Shown: positions 44,903 to 55,878 of the stretch, in pieces
Position numbering within the stretch: position 1 is the stretch's first letter
How the letters are laid out: each line of letters starts with the position of its first letter
DNA from: Verrucomicrobiia bacterium
GTDB lineage: Bacteria; Verrucomicrobiota; Verrucomicrobiia; Limisphaerales; CAIMTB01
DNA length: 64,000 nucleotides
Assembly (NCBI GenBank): GCA_019634625.1
Contig: JAHCBA010000009.1
Location: 120,332 to 184,331, forward strand
Reading direction: 5' to 3'
Notes under the pieces: model-generated
Told to the model about the DNA's origin: nothing
The model's input: only the letters and a program-made list of their open reading frames with translations
Database searches by the model: none
Position numbers and translations under genes: made by a program

Positions 44903-47881
44903 TCAGGGGTGGTTCGGGAGGAGGCAGTCCTGGCAGTCGCGGACGCCGAGGTGCGTGGCCTGTTCGAGGGCGCGGCGGAAGAAGAGGGCGCGGGCGGCAT
45001 CGCTGGCGGAGGTGCCGGTGCGGGAGGCGGGTGAGGATTGGGAGCGGGCCTTGGCGAGGAGGGCGTCGCGTTCGTCGGCGAGGGCGCGGACGCGGGCGGC
45101 TTCCTGGGCGCGGTCGAAGTATTTCCGGCCGTCGATCCAGGTTTCGAGGCAGACGCTGGCGGAGTCGAGCGGATGACCGGACCAGAGGACGAAGTCGGCG
45201 TCCTTGCCGACTTCGAGGGAACCGACCCAGCGGTCGATGCCGAGCTGCTGGGCGGGGTGGAGGGTGACGAAGCGGAGGGCATCGGCGGGGGGTGTGCGGC
45301 CGTACTTGACGGCCTTGGCGGCTTCGAGGTTGAGGCGGCGGGCCTGGTCGTTGGAGTCGGAGTTGAAGCTCACGTTGACGCCGCGTTCCCGCATGATGGA
45401 CCCGGCGTAAGGGATGGCGTCGATGACCTCGACCTTGAAGGCCCACCAGTCGGAGAAGGCGCTGGCGCCCGCGCCGTGGCGGGCGATTTCGTCGGCGACC
45501 TTGTAGCCCTCGAGGATGTGCTGGAGGGTGGCCACGCGGATCCCGAACGATTCCATGGTGCGGAGGAAGGCGACGATTTCGTCCTGGCGGTAGCTGTGAC
45601 AGTGGATGAGGCGGGTGCCGTCGAGGATTTCGGCGAGGGCTTCGAGTTCGAGGTCGCGGCGGACCGGGGGAGGCGGGGGGGCGCCGGGTTCGGGAGCGGC
45701 GGCGGCGCGGAGTTGGGCGCGGTAGTGTTGGGCGGCGGTGAAGCGGTTGGCGTAGAAGGTCTGGACGCCCATGCGGGTCTGGGGGAAGCGGGTGGTGTGG
45801 CGTTCGCCCCAGTTCGACTGTTTCACGTTTTCGCCGAGGGCGAACTTGATCCCCTCGGGGGCGTTGCGGAAGGCCAGGTCGTCCGGGGCGGCGCCGTCGC
45901 GGAGTTTGATGACGCGGTTCTGGCCGCCGATGGGATTGGCGGAGCCGTGGAGGAGGTTGGCGATGGTCAGACCGCCGGCCAGTTGGTAGCGGATCTGGGC
46001 GGACTCGGAATTCACGACGTCGCCGATGCGGACCATGGCGGTGCTGGGGAGGGTGCCCTCGTTGACGCTGCCGAGGATCATCGAGTGGCTGTGGCAGTCG
46101 ATGAGGCCGGGGGTGAGGTGCAGGCCGGAGGCGTCGATCTCGACGACCCCGACGGACGGGGTGATGGGCCGGTGTCCGACGGCGGCGATGCGGCCGTCGC
46201 GGACGAGGAGATGGGCGTTGGTGAGGATGCCGGCGGGGCCGCTGGTCCAGATGGTGGCGCCGCGGATCAGAAGTTCGCGGGGGCTGGTGATCGGGCCGCG
46301 TCCGTCGAGGGGGGATCGGGCGACACGAGGCTGGCGCCTGGACTCTTCATCCTTGGGGCTGTCCGCGGGGGGGGCGTCCTTGGCAGCGGTGTCGGGCTTC
46401 GGATCATCGGGCTTGGCTTTGTCGGGAGACGGTTTGTCAGGGTCGGTGGATCGGGCGGTGGCGGGGGATTTCGGGAGGGCCGGCGGGGGGAGATGGGGGA
46501 CGCCGTCGATCCAGACAGAATGGATGGGTTTCTCAGGATCGAAGTAACTGCCGGTGACGATGGTGAGATTGGCGATGCGTCCGGGGGCCAGGGTTCCGAG
46601 CCGGTCCGAGACTCCGGCGAGGCGGGCGGGAACGACGGTCAGGGCGGCGAGGGCATCGTCCTGATTCCAGCCGCGGTCGAGCGCGGCGCGCAGTTGGCGG
46701 CGGAAGGATTTGAGGTCGGAGAGGCCATGGGTGGTGACGGCGAGGTCGAGTCCTTCGCGGCGCAGGAGGGCGGGGTTTTCCGGGGCCCAGTCCCAGGCGC
46801 GAAGCTGGTCGAGGGACACGTCCTCCCATTCGGAGTCGGAGGGGAATCGGGGCAGGGCGGGAAAGGTGAGGGGGACGATGAAGGGGCCGCCGGCGGTGCG
46901 GGCCAGGTCGGGGCGGCGCCATTCCTCGCCGGTGGCGACGAAGGCGCGATGGTGGAGGCCGAGTTCATCGGCGAGGCGGGCGGCACGGTGGGTCATGAGG
47001 ACGCTGTTGGCCTCGATGAGGACGGGTTGACCGGCGGCGACGGCCTGAAGGGCATCGAGGGCGGTGTTGAAGGCCGGGCGGGGGCGCTGACCGGGGTGGT
47101 GGGCGTAGTGTTCGATGTCGGCGGCCCGGTGCGCGGCATCGAGGAAGGTCTGGCGCCACAGGGACAGCACGCCCATCAGCGATCCAGGGTAACGGTCGCG
47201 CCCGCCGCCCGGTGACGAGGGTACGCTGAGGGCGATGCATTGGGCGGTATCGGCGCGGACTAGGGACAGGTTCGGACTGGAATCGCCGAGCATGAACAGG
47301 GCGGCCTGGCCCCGGAGGATGCCTTCGGCGGGGACGAGTTGGGCGGCGGCGAATCCGAGTTCCCGGAGGGATTCCGTGGTGCGCGACTCCGGACCCGTCG
47401 TGGTGGCCATGCGGTGTTCCGGTGTGATGTGGGGCGAGGTGGCGCCCGGTCCGGGATGGCCCGGATCCCTTTCCTGGCCTGCCACCCCGAAGAAGCGGGG
47501 TCCGCCGGCGCCATCGCTGGACCGGGCGTCCCAACCGGCATCGGCATCGAATTCCTCCCGGGGAGGCGGAGAACGGCGGGCGCCGGGGACGAGGTAGGGT
47601 TCGATGAAGGCCGGGTAGATCGTGTTCCCCTCGAGGTCCCATATTCGGGCACCGGCAGGACGGACATCACCCGGTTCGATGGCCTGAATGATGCCGTCGC
47701 GAAGGATCAGGGTGTGATTGGTCAGCACGATTCCCGGTTCCGTGACCATCCGGGCACCGACGAGTGCGTGGAGGGAGAGCGGACGGGGCCGGAAGCCCGG
47801 AGGTTCGAGGAGCGGTTCAGCCGCCGTGGCGACCAGCGAGGTCAGGAGGAGCAAGGCGGCAGTGGGTAGGGCCGGGCGCAC
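44903..47881 (-). CDS. Double-module amidohydrolase-family protein, exported
   Basis: This 992-residue protein has a signal peptide (TAALLLLTSLVATAAEP). It holds two amidohydrolase modules joined by a low-complexity Pro/Lys/Asp linker (about residues 480-535). The first module (about 25-480) has IYPAFIEPYLVPGAR where a metal motif should be and so is degenerate. The second (about 545-960) keeps LTPGLIDCHSHSMI (HxH), LIHCHSYRQDEI, and GVNVSFNSDSNDQARRLN, with TLHPAQQLGIDRWVGSLEVGKDADFV closing it. Related proteins in Acidobacteriota, Gemmatimonadota and Bacteroidota are annotated as dipeptidase or imidazolonepropionase-like, with no firm substrate. It is cotranscribed with the shorter amidohydrolase protein. 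Confidence 0.83.
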   Translation of the reverse strand: MRPALPTAALLLLTSLVATAAEPLLEPPGFRPRPLSLHALVGARMVTEPGIVLTNHTLILRDGIIQAIEPGDVRPAGARIWDLEGNTIYPAFIEPYLVPGARRSPPPREEFDADAGWDARSSDGAGGPRFFGVAGQERDPGHPGPGATSPHITPEHRMATTTGPESRTTESLRELGFAAAQLVPAEGILRGQAALFMLGDSSPNLSLVRADTAQCIALSVPSSPGGGRDRYPGSLMGVLSLWRQTFLDAAHRAADIEHYAHHPGQRPRPAFNTALDALQAVAAGQPVLIEANSVLMTHRAARLADELGLHHRAFVATGEEWRRPDLARTAGGPFIVPLTFPALPRFPSDSEWEDVSLDQLRAWDWAPENPALLRREGLDLAVTTHGLSDLKSFRRQLRAALDRGWNQDDALAALTVVPARLAGVSDRLGTLAPGRIANLTIVTGSYFDPEKPIHSVWIDGVPHLPPPALPKSPATARSTDPDKPSPDKAKPDDPKPDTAAKDAPPADSPKDEESRRQPRVARSPLDGRGPITSPRELLIRGATIWTSGPAGILTNAHLLVRDGRIAAVGHRPITPSVGVVEIDASGLHLTPGLIDCHSHSMILGSVNEGTLPSTAMVRIGDVVNSESAQIRYQLAGGLTIANLLHGSANPIGGQNRVIKLRDGAAPDDLAFRNAPEGIKFALGENVKQSNWGERHTTRFPQTRMGVQTFYANRFTAAQHYRAQLRAAAAPEPGAPPPPPVRRDLELEALAEILDGTRLIHCHSYRQDEIVAFLRTMESFGIRVATLQHILEGYKVADEIARHGAGASAFSDWWAFKVEVIDAIPYAGSIMRERGVNVSFNSDSNDQARRLNLEAAKAVKYGRTPPADALRFVTLHPAQQLGIDRWVGSLEVGKDADFVLWSGHPLDSASVCLETWIDGRKYFDRAQEAARVRALADERDALLAKARSQSSPASRTGTSASDAARALFFRRALEQATHLGVRDCQDCLLPNHP

Positions 47882-48438
47882 GAGAGCGGACTATCGCTGC
47901 TGCCCCCGGCGGTCCAAGTGGAAAGTAGAACTCTGAGGGTTGAGGACTGCTGGCGTGCTGGGGTCCTGCAGGCTGCCGCAGCGGGAAGGTTTGGCGAAGC
48001 GCGGGAGGGTTGGGGGGGGGGAGATACCATCGCGCCATCGCGGGGACAACCGGTCCGGGAGAGGTAGGAGGTAGGAGAGGTAGGGGCGAGGGGGGGGGCA
48101 TTAAATAGTGAGACAGACCATTATTATTGACAGAATTTTCTAAAGTAAGCCCGGCAATAAGTTGTTGAGTTGTTGTTGGACTGGTCTGCGATCAGGTCCT
48201 GCCCATTCCCATGGGCCCAATAGGATTTTCTCCTGGCACCGGCTCATAGCATGGAGTCAACAAATAAACTGATGACTCATTATTAAGAAGTCAACAAGAG
48301 TGAGTCTGACCTACTATCGTTGGCAGTCAACAAAAGTCAGTCTGGCTTATTATTGACACGGTGAACGACTCTTGGCCGTCTTGCTCGTTGATCGGGCGGT
48401 TTGTCAGGGGGCTGGGGCTTTGATTGACTTGGGGGGCG
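47882..48438. other. Intergenic region with an AT-rich island
   Basis: No gene is supported in this 557-bp gap. The first 200 bp are high-GC. From about 48098 to 48362 the composition falls sharply and short repeats appear (separate entry). It separates the amidohydrolase operon from the aldehyde dehydrogenase gene on the opposite strand. Confidence 0.5.
48098..48362. repeat. AT-rich island with AGTCAACAA / TTATTATTGAC repeats
   Basis: AGTCAACAA starts at 48255, 48289 and 48325. Related pieces AGTGAGACAGACCATTATTATTGACA (48107 onward), GAGTCTGACCTACTA and AGTCAGTCTGGCTTATTATT alternate with it. The units are 34-36 bp apart and look like decayed ends of a mobile element. Base composition is strongly unlike the rest of the window. 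Confidence 0.55.
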
Positions 48439-49869
48439 ATGACCTTGCCCACGCAGTTATTTGTCGACGGGGAGTACCGGCCGTCGGCGTCCGGCCGTCG
48501 GTTGACCCTGGTGAATCCGGCCACGGAGGAGGTGTTTGTGGAGGTGGAGGCGGGTGGGGTTGGCGAGGTGGAGGTGGCGGTGACGTCAGCGCAACGGGCG
48601 TGGGAACGGGATTGGCGGGGATGGGCGCCGGGGCGGCGGGCGGAAGTGCTGTTCCGGGTGGTGGCGGTGTTGCGGGAGCATGGGGAGGCGTTGGCGCAAT
48701 TGGAGACCGCGCAGATTGGCAAACCGATTGGCGATGCGCGGGACGAGGTGGCGTTGGGGGCGCGGGTGTTCGAGTACTACGCCGGTGCGATCGGCAAGTT
48801 CTGCGGGCAGACGATCCCTGTCGCGCGCGGGGGCTTCGATTTCACGTTGCGCGAGGCGATGGGGGTGGTGGCGGCGATCGTGCCGTGGAACTTTCCGTTT
48901 CCGATCGCCTGCTGGAAGGCGGCACCGGCCCTGGCGGCGGGCAATGCGGTGGTTCTCAAACCCGCCTCGTTGTCGCCGCTGACGGCGCTGAAGCTGGGGG
49001 AGTTGGTGCATGCGGCGGGGGTGCCGGCCGGGGTGTTGCAGGTGGTTCCCGGCGACGGTTCGGCCGTGGGCGAGGCACTGGTCACGCATCCGGACATCCG
49101 GAAGGTTTCCTTCACCGGGTCCACCGGGGTGGGGCGGCGCATCATGGAACTGGCCTCGCGCGGTCTGAAACGCGTCTCGCTCGAGCTGGGGGGGAAGTCC
49201 CCCAACATCGTCTTTGCCGACGCCGATTGGGAACGGGCGGCGGAGACCTCGCCGATGAGCGTTTTTGCGAACACCGGGCAGGACTGCTGCGCGCGGAGCC
49301 GGGTGTTCGTGGAGCGGGCCGTCTTCGAACCGTTTGTGGAACGGTTCGTGGCGGCGACGCGGGGGCTGGTGGTTGGGGATCCGGCGAATGACGGCACGCA
49401 GTTGGGACCGCTGGTCAGCGCGGGTCAACGGGCGATCGTGGAGGAATACGTGGAGGATGCACGCCAACGGGGCAGCCGGATTGCCACCGGCGGGGCGCGG
49501 CCGTCGGGGAAGGGGTACTTCCTGGAACCGACGGTGCTGCTGGGGGTTCAGGGCGAGGACCGGTGCTGGCGGGAGGAAATCTTCGGACCGGTGGTGGCGG
49601 TGGTGCCGTTCGACGACGAGGCGGCGATGTTGTCGGAGGTCAACCGGACACCGTACGGATTGAGCGGCTCGGTCTGGACGCAACGATTGGACCGCGCCCT
49701 GCGTGTGGTGCGGGCGGTGCAGAGCGGGGTGTTGAGCGTGAATTCGCACAGCAGCGTGCATGTCGAGGCGCCCTTTGGCGGGTTCAAGCAGAGCGGGATC
49801 GGGCGTGACCTGGGGATGGCTGCGCTGGAGGGGTACACGGAGCTGAAGAACGTGTACGTGGCGGAATAG
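48439..49869 (+). CDS. NAD(P)-dependent aldehyde dehydrogenase
   Basis: The start at 48439 follows a GGGGGG run and gives 476 residues. Motifs are those of the betaine-aldehyde/aminobutyraldehyde group: VPWNFPFPIACWK, LKPASLSPLTAL, FTGSTGVGRRI, SLELGGKSPNIV (general base glutamate), FANTGQDCCARS (catalytic cysteine about residue 283) and EAPFGGFKQSGIGRDLG near the end. It oxidises an aldehyde to the acid using NAD+. The substrate cannot be told from sequence. It is followed 54 bp later by an AbgT transporter gene on the same strand, possibly one pathway. Confidence 0.9.
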   Translation: MTLPTQLFVDGEYRPSASGRRLTLVNPATEEVFVEVEAGGVGEVEVAVTSAQRAWERDWRGWAPGRRAEVLFRVVAVLREHGEALAQLETAQIGKPIGDARDEVALGARVFEYYAGAIGKFCGQTIPVARGGFDFTLREAMGVVAAIVPWNFPFPIACWKAAPALAAGNAVVLKPASLSPLTALKLGELVHAAGVPAGVLQVVPGDGSAVGEALVTHPDIRKVSFTGSTGVGRRIMELASRGLKRVSLELGGKSPNIVFADADWERAAETSPMSVFANTGQDCCARSRVFVERAVFEPFVERFVAATRGLVVGDPANDGTQLGPLVSAGQRAIVEEYVEDARQRGSRIATGGARPSGKGYFLEPTVLLGVQGEDRCWREEIFGPVVAVVPFDDEAAMLSEVNRTPYGLSGSVWTQRLDRALRVVRAVQSGVLSVNSHSSVHVEAPFGGFKQSGIGRDLGMAALEGYTELKNVYVAE

Positions 49870-49923
49870 GGGGCGGGGTGTCTTGCGGGGGAAGGGGCGG
49901 TTTCGGTAGCGTGTCGGCCCGAG

Positions 49924-51477
<1,554 letters not shown>

Positions 51478-51538
51478 GGGGGGCGGGATCGGGCTTGCGG
51501 GGTGGGAGGCGGCGGGGGCAGCGTTGCGGTCAGTTCCC

Positions 51539-52003
51539 ATGAGCCGACGCGCCAAACCCAGCCGGCCCCGCCGGAAGACCCCGAAGCTGTTCGGATTTCT
51601 CTTCGCGTGGCTGGAGGAGCGGGTGGTGTGTCTGAGGGACATGGACCTGCTGCTGCCGACGCACCGCAACCGGTGGCTGCGTCCGCAGGTGGAGAAGAAG
51701 CTCGCGACGCTGAATCCCGCGAGGCCTCTGGATGCCGACCTGCATGGGCGGGTCACCCAGGCGCTGGAGTTGTTCGAGGCGGTGGATGCGGGGGATTACC
51801 ATCCGCCTCCCGAGTGGCCGGAACTGGCTCCGTGGTTGAGCCGGGCGCTGGCGTATTTCGTGAAGAACGGCGACGCCATCCCGGACCATTTCGAGGACGG
51901 CTTCGAGGACGATCACCGGGAGTTCGTGCGGATGGGGGAACGCCTCGGTGTGCTGCTCGATCATTTCGACATCTGGCGCCGCCGCCGGGCGGAGCGCCGC
52001 TGA
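51539..52003 (+). CDS. Small protein of unknown function
   Basis: The ATG at 51539 gives 154 residues. I recognise no family. A basic N-terminus (RRAKPSRPRRKTPK) precedes a largely helical protein with a clustered acidic stretch (GDAIPDHFEDGFEDDHREF) and a basic end (RRRRAERR). There is no signal peptide or membrane helix, so it is probably cytoplasmic. It lies 61 bp after the AbgT gene and 15 bp before the stop of a convergent gene. Gene reality is moderately supported by length, position and a natural start. Confidence 0.55.
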   Translation: MSRRAKPSRPRRKTPKLFGFLFAWLEERVVCLRDMDLLLPTHRNRWLRPQVEKKLATLNPARPLDADLHGRVTQALELFEAVDAGDYHPPPEWPELAPWLSRALAYFVKNGDAIPDHFEDGFEDDHREFVRMGERLGVLLDHFDIWRRRRAERR

Positions 52004-52018
52004 CGTGCCATCCGGCGT

Positions 52019-53527
52019 TCAGCGGTCTGTGGACACCCGATAGAAGCGGGCGCGACCGGGCGGCGCCGGGCGTTCGTCGGTGTAGAGGGGCGGGCTGGGG
52101 CCGGCCTGGACCACGGTGGCCAGCGGGGTCCAGTCGAGGAGGTTTTCGGAACTCTCGATCCGCAGGGATTCGCCCGGGCCGCCTCCCGCCACAGTCAGTC
52201 GGATTTCACCTTCGGAGGATCGTTGGACCGACATCCGGACGGGATCGGTGGGGGGTGGGGGAGGCGGGGAGAACCCGAGGGGCGACCAGGTCGGGTAGGT
52301 GGCCGGTGCGGCGACCAGGCGGCGGGGGTTGGAGCCGTCGGCCTGGATGACGTGGATTTCCGAGCGGGTGACATCGCCGAGGAGGGACGGCCAGCCATCG
52401 AGGATCCACTGCGGGGCGATGTCGAAGGCGATCTGGGTGCCGTCGGGGGACCAGGCGAGTTTGCCGGACCACCAGCCTTCGGAGAAGCGGAGCAGCAGCC
52501 GGTCGCCACTGCCGTCGTAGCCGATGACGCGAAGTTCGCAGAGGGCGGGCAAGGGGGCGAGGCCGACGCGGGTGTCGTACCGCTGGGTATGGCGGAGGTA
52601 GGCGACGCGGGTGCCGTCGGGGGAGATGGCGGGGGCGTAGTCGTGTTCCGCCTCGGAGATCAGGTAATTGCTGAAGAGGTCCACGTGGCCGAACCAGCGG
52701 GCGGTGGGGGTGGTGAGGAGGCGGAGCAGGGGTTGGAGGAGGCCGGCGGAGCTGAAGACCCCGATGACGGTGCCCTCGGACGTTTGGATGCCGGTGTTGC
52801 TGGTGGCGGGGATGTCGGACCGGAAGACACCGAGGACCTCTTCGCGGAACGGGTGCCAGTCCACGCCGTCGCCGCCCTGGTTGTTGCCGGTCCGTTCGCC
52901 GCCGGCCTGGAGGAGTTGTCCGAAGGGGATGGGATCGCCGAGGCGGTAGGTTTCGAGCACCGGCATGCGTCCGCCTCCGAGGGTTTGCTGGCTGACGCCG
53001 TCGCCGCGCGGGATGTCGAGGGTGCTGCCGCCGGAGCGGGGCAGGTCCATGATGGCGAGGCGGCTGTTATCGGGGGAGAACGCCTTGTGATTGGGGAAAT
53101 GGATGGTGTAGGCGGTCACGTTGCGGTCGCCGATGACGTTTCCGATGTCGTTGGTCAGCATGATGCCGCCGGTGGTGCGGAAGGTGTCCACGAACTGGAC
53201 GGCCCGGAGGGTGTCGAGGGTGAACAGGTCGATGAGGAAGACATCGCGACTGATCTTGAACGGGCGGAGAGGGTCGGAGGAGGTGACCAGGAGGAAGCGG
53301 CCGTCGCGGGAGACGGTGGGGAAGGCCGGGGAGGGGAGGGGCAGGGGGACGGGTAGATTGCCCGAGCCGTCGGCATTGACGCGGCGGACTGTGGCCGGGG
53401 AATCGAGGGTGGGGAAGTGGTTGTAGAAGAGGACGCCGACGCTGGCATGAGCCGGGGCGTTGACGGCGAACGTCAGGGCGCCTGCCAGGAGGCACGCCGA
53501 CAGGGAGCGGGAGGGTGTCATGGCCAC
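52019..53527 (-). CDS. Secreted PD40/TolB-like beta-propeller protein
   Basis: This 502-residue protein has a signal peptide (LSACLLAGALTFAVNAPAHA). WD40-like PD40 blades follow: VSRDGRFLLVTSSDPLRPF, FSPDNSRLAIMDLPRSGG, ISPDGTRVAYLRHTQRYD, WSPDGTQIAFDIAPQW. After a proline hinge (SPPPPPPTDP) comes a C-terminal module with SLRIESSENLLDWTPLATVV and ARFYRVST. This is the 'x-S-x-N-L-x-x-W' type module found at the ends of many secreted proteins in this phylum. It is probably periplasmic or exported; function is unknown. Confidence 0.75.
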   Translation of the reverse strand: MAMTPSRSLSACLLAGALTFAVNAPAHASVGVLFYNHFPTLDSPATVRRVNADGSGNLPVPLPLPSPAFPTVSRDGRFLLVTSSDPLRPFKISRDVFLIDLFTLDTLRAVQFVDTFRTTGGIMLTNDIGNVIGDRNVTAYTIHFPNHKAFSPDNSRLAIMDLPRSGGSTLDIPRGDGVSQQTLGGGRMPVLETYRLGDPIPFGQLLQAGGERTGNNQGGDGVDWHPFREEVLGVFRSDIPATSNTGIQTSEGTVIGVFSSAGLLQPLLRLLTTPTARWFGHVDLFSNYLISEAEHDYAPAISPDGTRVAYLRHTQRYDTRVGLAPLPALCELRVIGYDGSGDRLLLRFSEGWWSGKLAWSPDGTQIAFDIAPQWILDGWPSLLGDVTRSEIHVIQADGSNPRRLVAAPATYPTWSPLGFSPPPPPPTDPVRMSVQRSSEGEIRLTVAGGGPGESLRIESSENLLDWTPLATVVQAGPSPPLYTDERPAPPGRARFYRVSTDR

Positions 53528-53756
53528 GCTGGAGACGGTAGGGCGGGAGGCGGGGCCGTCTCAAGTTCCGCAACGATCCGACCGTACAGACTACTGGTCA
53601 TGCGGACCCTCGTTCCCGCGAGCGGTCGGTGGCGGATGGCTTCGGATCGTCCCTGAGACGGTTGGAGCGATGGCAGGAGGAACCGTTGTGGGGCGGTTTC
53701 GAACGCAACCGCCGATAGGATCGCTCGCGGGAGCACGGGAGGGGTGTGATCGAACT

Positions 53757-55238
53757 ATGACTCGCCTGCAATCCGATCGAACGCCCTGTACGGCGGGGGG
53801 CGCAGGCGTTGAGGTGGGAGCAGGGCTGAAAGGGGCGGGGGTGACGCCGGGCGGCGAATCGGGTGGCCGGGTTCCGGGGAAGGCGCGGCGTTGGGTGGGA
53901 TGGGTGGACGGATTGGGATGGGTTTCGGTGCTGGCCGGCCTGAGTGCGATCATGGGATGCACCTGGGGGGACGGGTGGCGGGGGGAGGATCACGGGCTTT
54001 CGCATCTGCTCGGACAGGCGGTTCCGCCGGGCGATTCCGGCACGGTTCTGGGCTGGGGATTGCTGGCCCTGGCGGCGGCGGCGTGCGGCCTTGCGATGAT
54101 CCGATGCCGGCGGGAGCGGGCGGCGATCCGGGGACGGTTTGCGGCCCTGTCGGATTTGCTGGCGCGATTGCCGGATCACTATTTCCGGATCGCGGCGGAC
54201 ACGACGGTGACGGAGTGGTGGGGCGGGGCGATGGAGGATCTCTATGAGCAGCCGGAGTCATTTGTGGGACGGCGACTGACGGAGGTGCTACCGGAGGCGA
54301 TCCACGATGCGCTGCGGAAGGGATTGGAGACGGCGCTGGGCGGGTCGGAGACGGTGGTGTTGGAGTACGCGCTGGAGGTGCCCTCCGGGTCGAAGGCCTT
54401 CGAGGCGCGGCTGCGGGGGGATGGCGGGGGGCAGGCGATTGCGGTGATCCGGGACATCACGGAGCGGAAGCGTGCCCAGGCGGAACGGAACGAGCTTGAG
54501 GAGCGGTTGCGTCGGAGCCACAAGCTGGAAGCGGTGGGGACGCTGGCGGGGGGGGTGGCGCACGACTTCAATAACATCCTTGGGACGATCCTGGGGAATG
54601 CGGAGATGGCGTTGGCGGACATGGGGCAGGAGGATCCGGCGAAGGAGAGCCTGGTGGCCATTCGCCGGGCGACTGATCGCGCGCGAAGCCTGGTGCAGCA
54701 GTTGATTTTGTTCAGCCGGCTTCAGCAGCCCGAGCGGCAGCGTGTACGGGTGGGGCCGTTGCTGGAGCGGGTGGAGGCGTCCTTGCGGGCGGGCATGCCC
54801 GCGGGTGTCCGGCTGGTTGTGGGGTGCGATCCGGAGTGTCCGGCCGTGCTTGGGGATGCCGACCAATTGGAGCAGGTGCTGGTGAACATCGGCACCAATG
54901 CCTGTCAGGCGCTGGCGGGTGGCGAGGGGCGGGTGGAGATGCGGGCCGGGGTGTGGGAGGCAACGGTTGGGGCGGGCGGAATACCTGGCGGACGGTTTGC
55001 GCGGATTTCCGTGACGGATGACGGGCAAGGGATGGATGAGGAGACGGTGGGGAGGGTGTTCGATCCGTTTTTCACGACGCGCGGGCCGGGTGAAGGTTCG
55101 GGACTTGGGCTGGCGGTGGCCCATGGGATTGTGCGAAACCACGGGGGGCATTTGTCGGTAGTCTCCAAGCCCGGGCAGGGGACGACGTTTCGCCTGGACC
55201 TGCCGGCGGCGGAAACGGCGCGGCGATCGGAAGGTTGA
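53757..55238 (+). CDS. PAS-domain sensor histidine kinase
   Basis: The start is placed at 53757 (493 residues); an in-frame ATG at 53670 is also possible. Two membrane helices lie near residues 45-66 and 97-117. A PAS domain follows (about 135-240: RLPDHYFRIAADTTVTEWWGGAMEDLY to IAVIRDITERKRAQ). The HisKA helix has GVAHDFNNILGTILGNAEMAL with the phospho-histidine near 268. The ATPase domain has NIGTNACQAL, VTDDGQGMD and FDPFFTTRGPGEGSGLGL. It is a hybrid-free kinase that pairs with the receiver protein 19 bp downstream. Confidence 0.9.
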   Translation: MTRLQSDRTPCTAGGAGVEVGAGLKGAGVTPGGESGGRVPGKARRWVGWVDGLGWVSVLAGLSAIMGCTWGDGWRGEDHGLSHLLGQAVPPGDSGTVLGWGLLALAAAACGLAMIRCRRERAAIRGRFAALSDLLARLPDHYFRIAADTTVTEWWGGAMEDLYEQPESFVGRRLTEVLPEAIHDALRKGLETALGGSETVVLEYALEVPSGSKAFEARLRGDGGGQAIAVIRDITERKRAQAERNELEERLRRSHKLEAVGTLAGGVAHDFNNILGTILGNAEMALADMGQEDPAKESLVAIRRATDRARSLVQQLILFSRLQQPERQRVRVGPLLERVEASLRAGMPAGVRLVVGCDPECPAVLGDADQLEQVLVNIGTNACQALAGGEGRVEMRAGVWEATVGAGGIPGGRFARISVTDDGQGMDEETVGRVFDPFFTTRGPGEGSGLGLAVAHGIVRNHGGHLSVVSKPGQGTTFRLDLPAAETARRSEG

Positions 55239-55257
55239 GGAAGGCTGAGGAAGGCGC

Positions 55258-55626
55258 ATGAAGACGATCTTGCTGGTGGACGACGACAACGATTTCAGGG
55301 AGACGCTGGGGCGCGTGCTGGCGCGGGCGGGGTATGAAGTGCGCCAGGCCACCAACGGGCGGGAAGCGGTGGCCTCGTACCGTGAGGCACCGTCCGACCT
55401 GGTGATCACCGACCTGATCATGCCCGAGCGGGAAGGGATCGAGACCATCCTTGAATTGCGACGGCTGCAGCCGGAGGTGCGGGTGATCGCGATTTCCGGG
55501 GGGGGACGTGTTGGTCCTGGGGATTACCTGCGGATGGCCCAGAGCCTGGGGGCGCAACGCACCCTGTCGAAGCCGTTTCCGAGCGATCAACTGCTCAAGG
55601 CGATCGAGGAGGTTCTGGCCGGCTGA
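55258..55626 (+). CDS. Single-domain response regulator
   Basis: This 122-residue stand-alone receiver domain has acidic pocket DDDND (8-12), phosphorylation site Asp52 in VITDLIMPE, switch residue Ser80 in VIAISGG and Lys105 in LSKPFP. There is no output domain, so it probably acts by protein contact or in a phosphorelay. It is coupled to the PAS kinase gene upstream. A family A repeat follows 10 bp after the stop. Confidence 0.92.
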   Translation: MKTILLVDDDNDFRETLGRVLARAGYEVRQATNGREAVASYREAPSDLVITDLIMPEREGIETILELRRLQPEVRVIAISGGGRVGPGDYLRMAQSLGAQRTLSKPFPSDQLLKAIEEVLAG

Positions 55627-55636
55627 GATGAGGTCG

Positions 55637-55796
55637 GTGCATCCCGGAGTTGCGGGTGAGGAGGGAGCCAATCGGAGGGACGAGCTCCGCGAGTCCTCAA
55701 CCGAACGCTCCACACCCTTGCGGCCTCGTGGAACTCGGCCCTCCGAGGCGACGCTTCGCGAAGTTCGCACTCTCCCCACAACTCCGGGATGCACAG
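55637..55796. repeat. Family A repeat, complete 160-bp copy with direct repeats
   Basis: The ends GTGCATCCCGGAGTTG (55637-55652) and CAACTCCGGGATGCAC (55781-55796) are perfect 16-bp inverted repeats. Inner imperfect arms GGAGGGACGAGCTCCGCGAG and CTCGTGGAACTCGGCCCTCC form a second palindrome. GAGATGAGGTC occurs directly outside both ends (55625-55635 and 55798-55808), an 11-bp direct repeat as expected from transposition. Confidence 0.75.
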
Positions 55797-55878
55797 AGAT
55801 GAGGTCCGGGACCGGGGAGGACGGGGTGCTGCATGGCCAAGGACTGGCGCGGACCAGCAAGCGGGGAGAGGGATCGGA

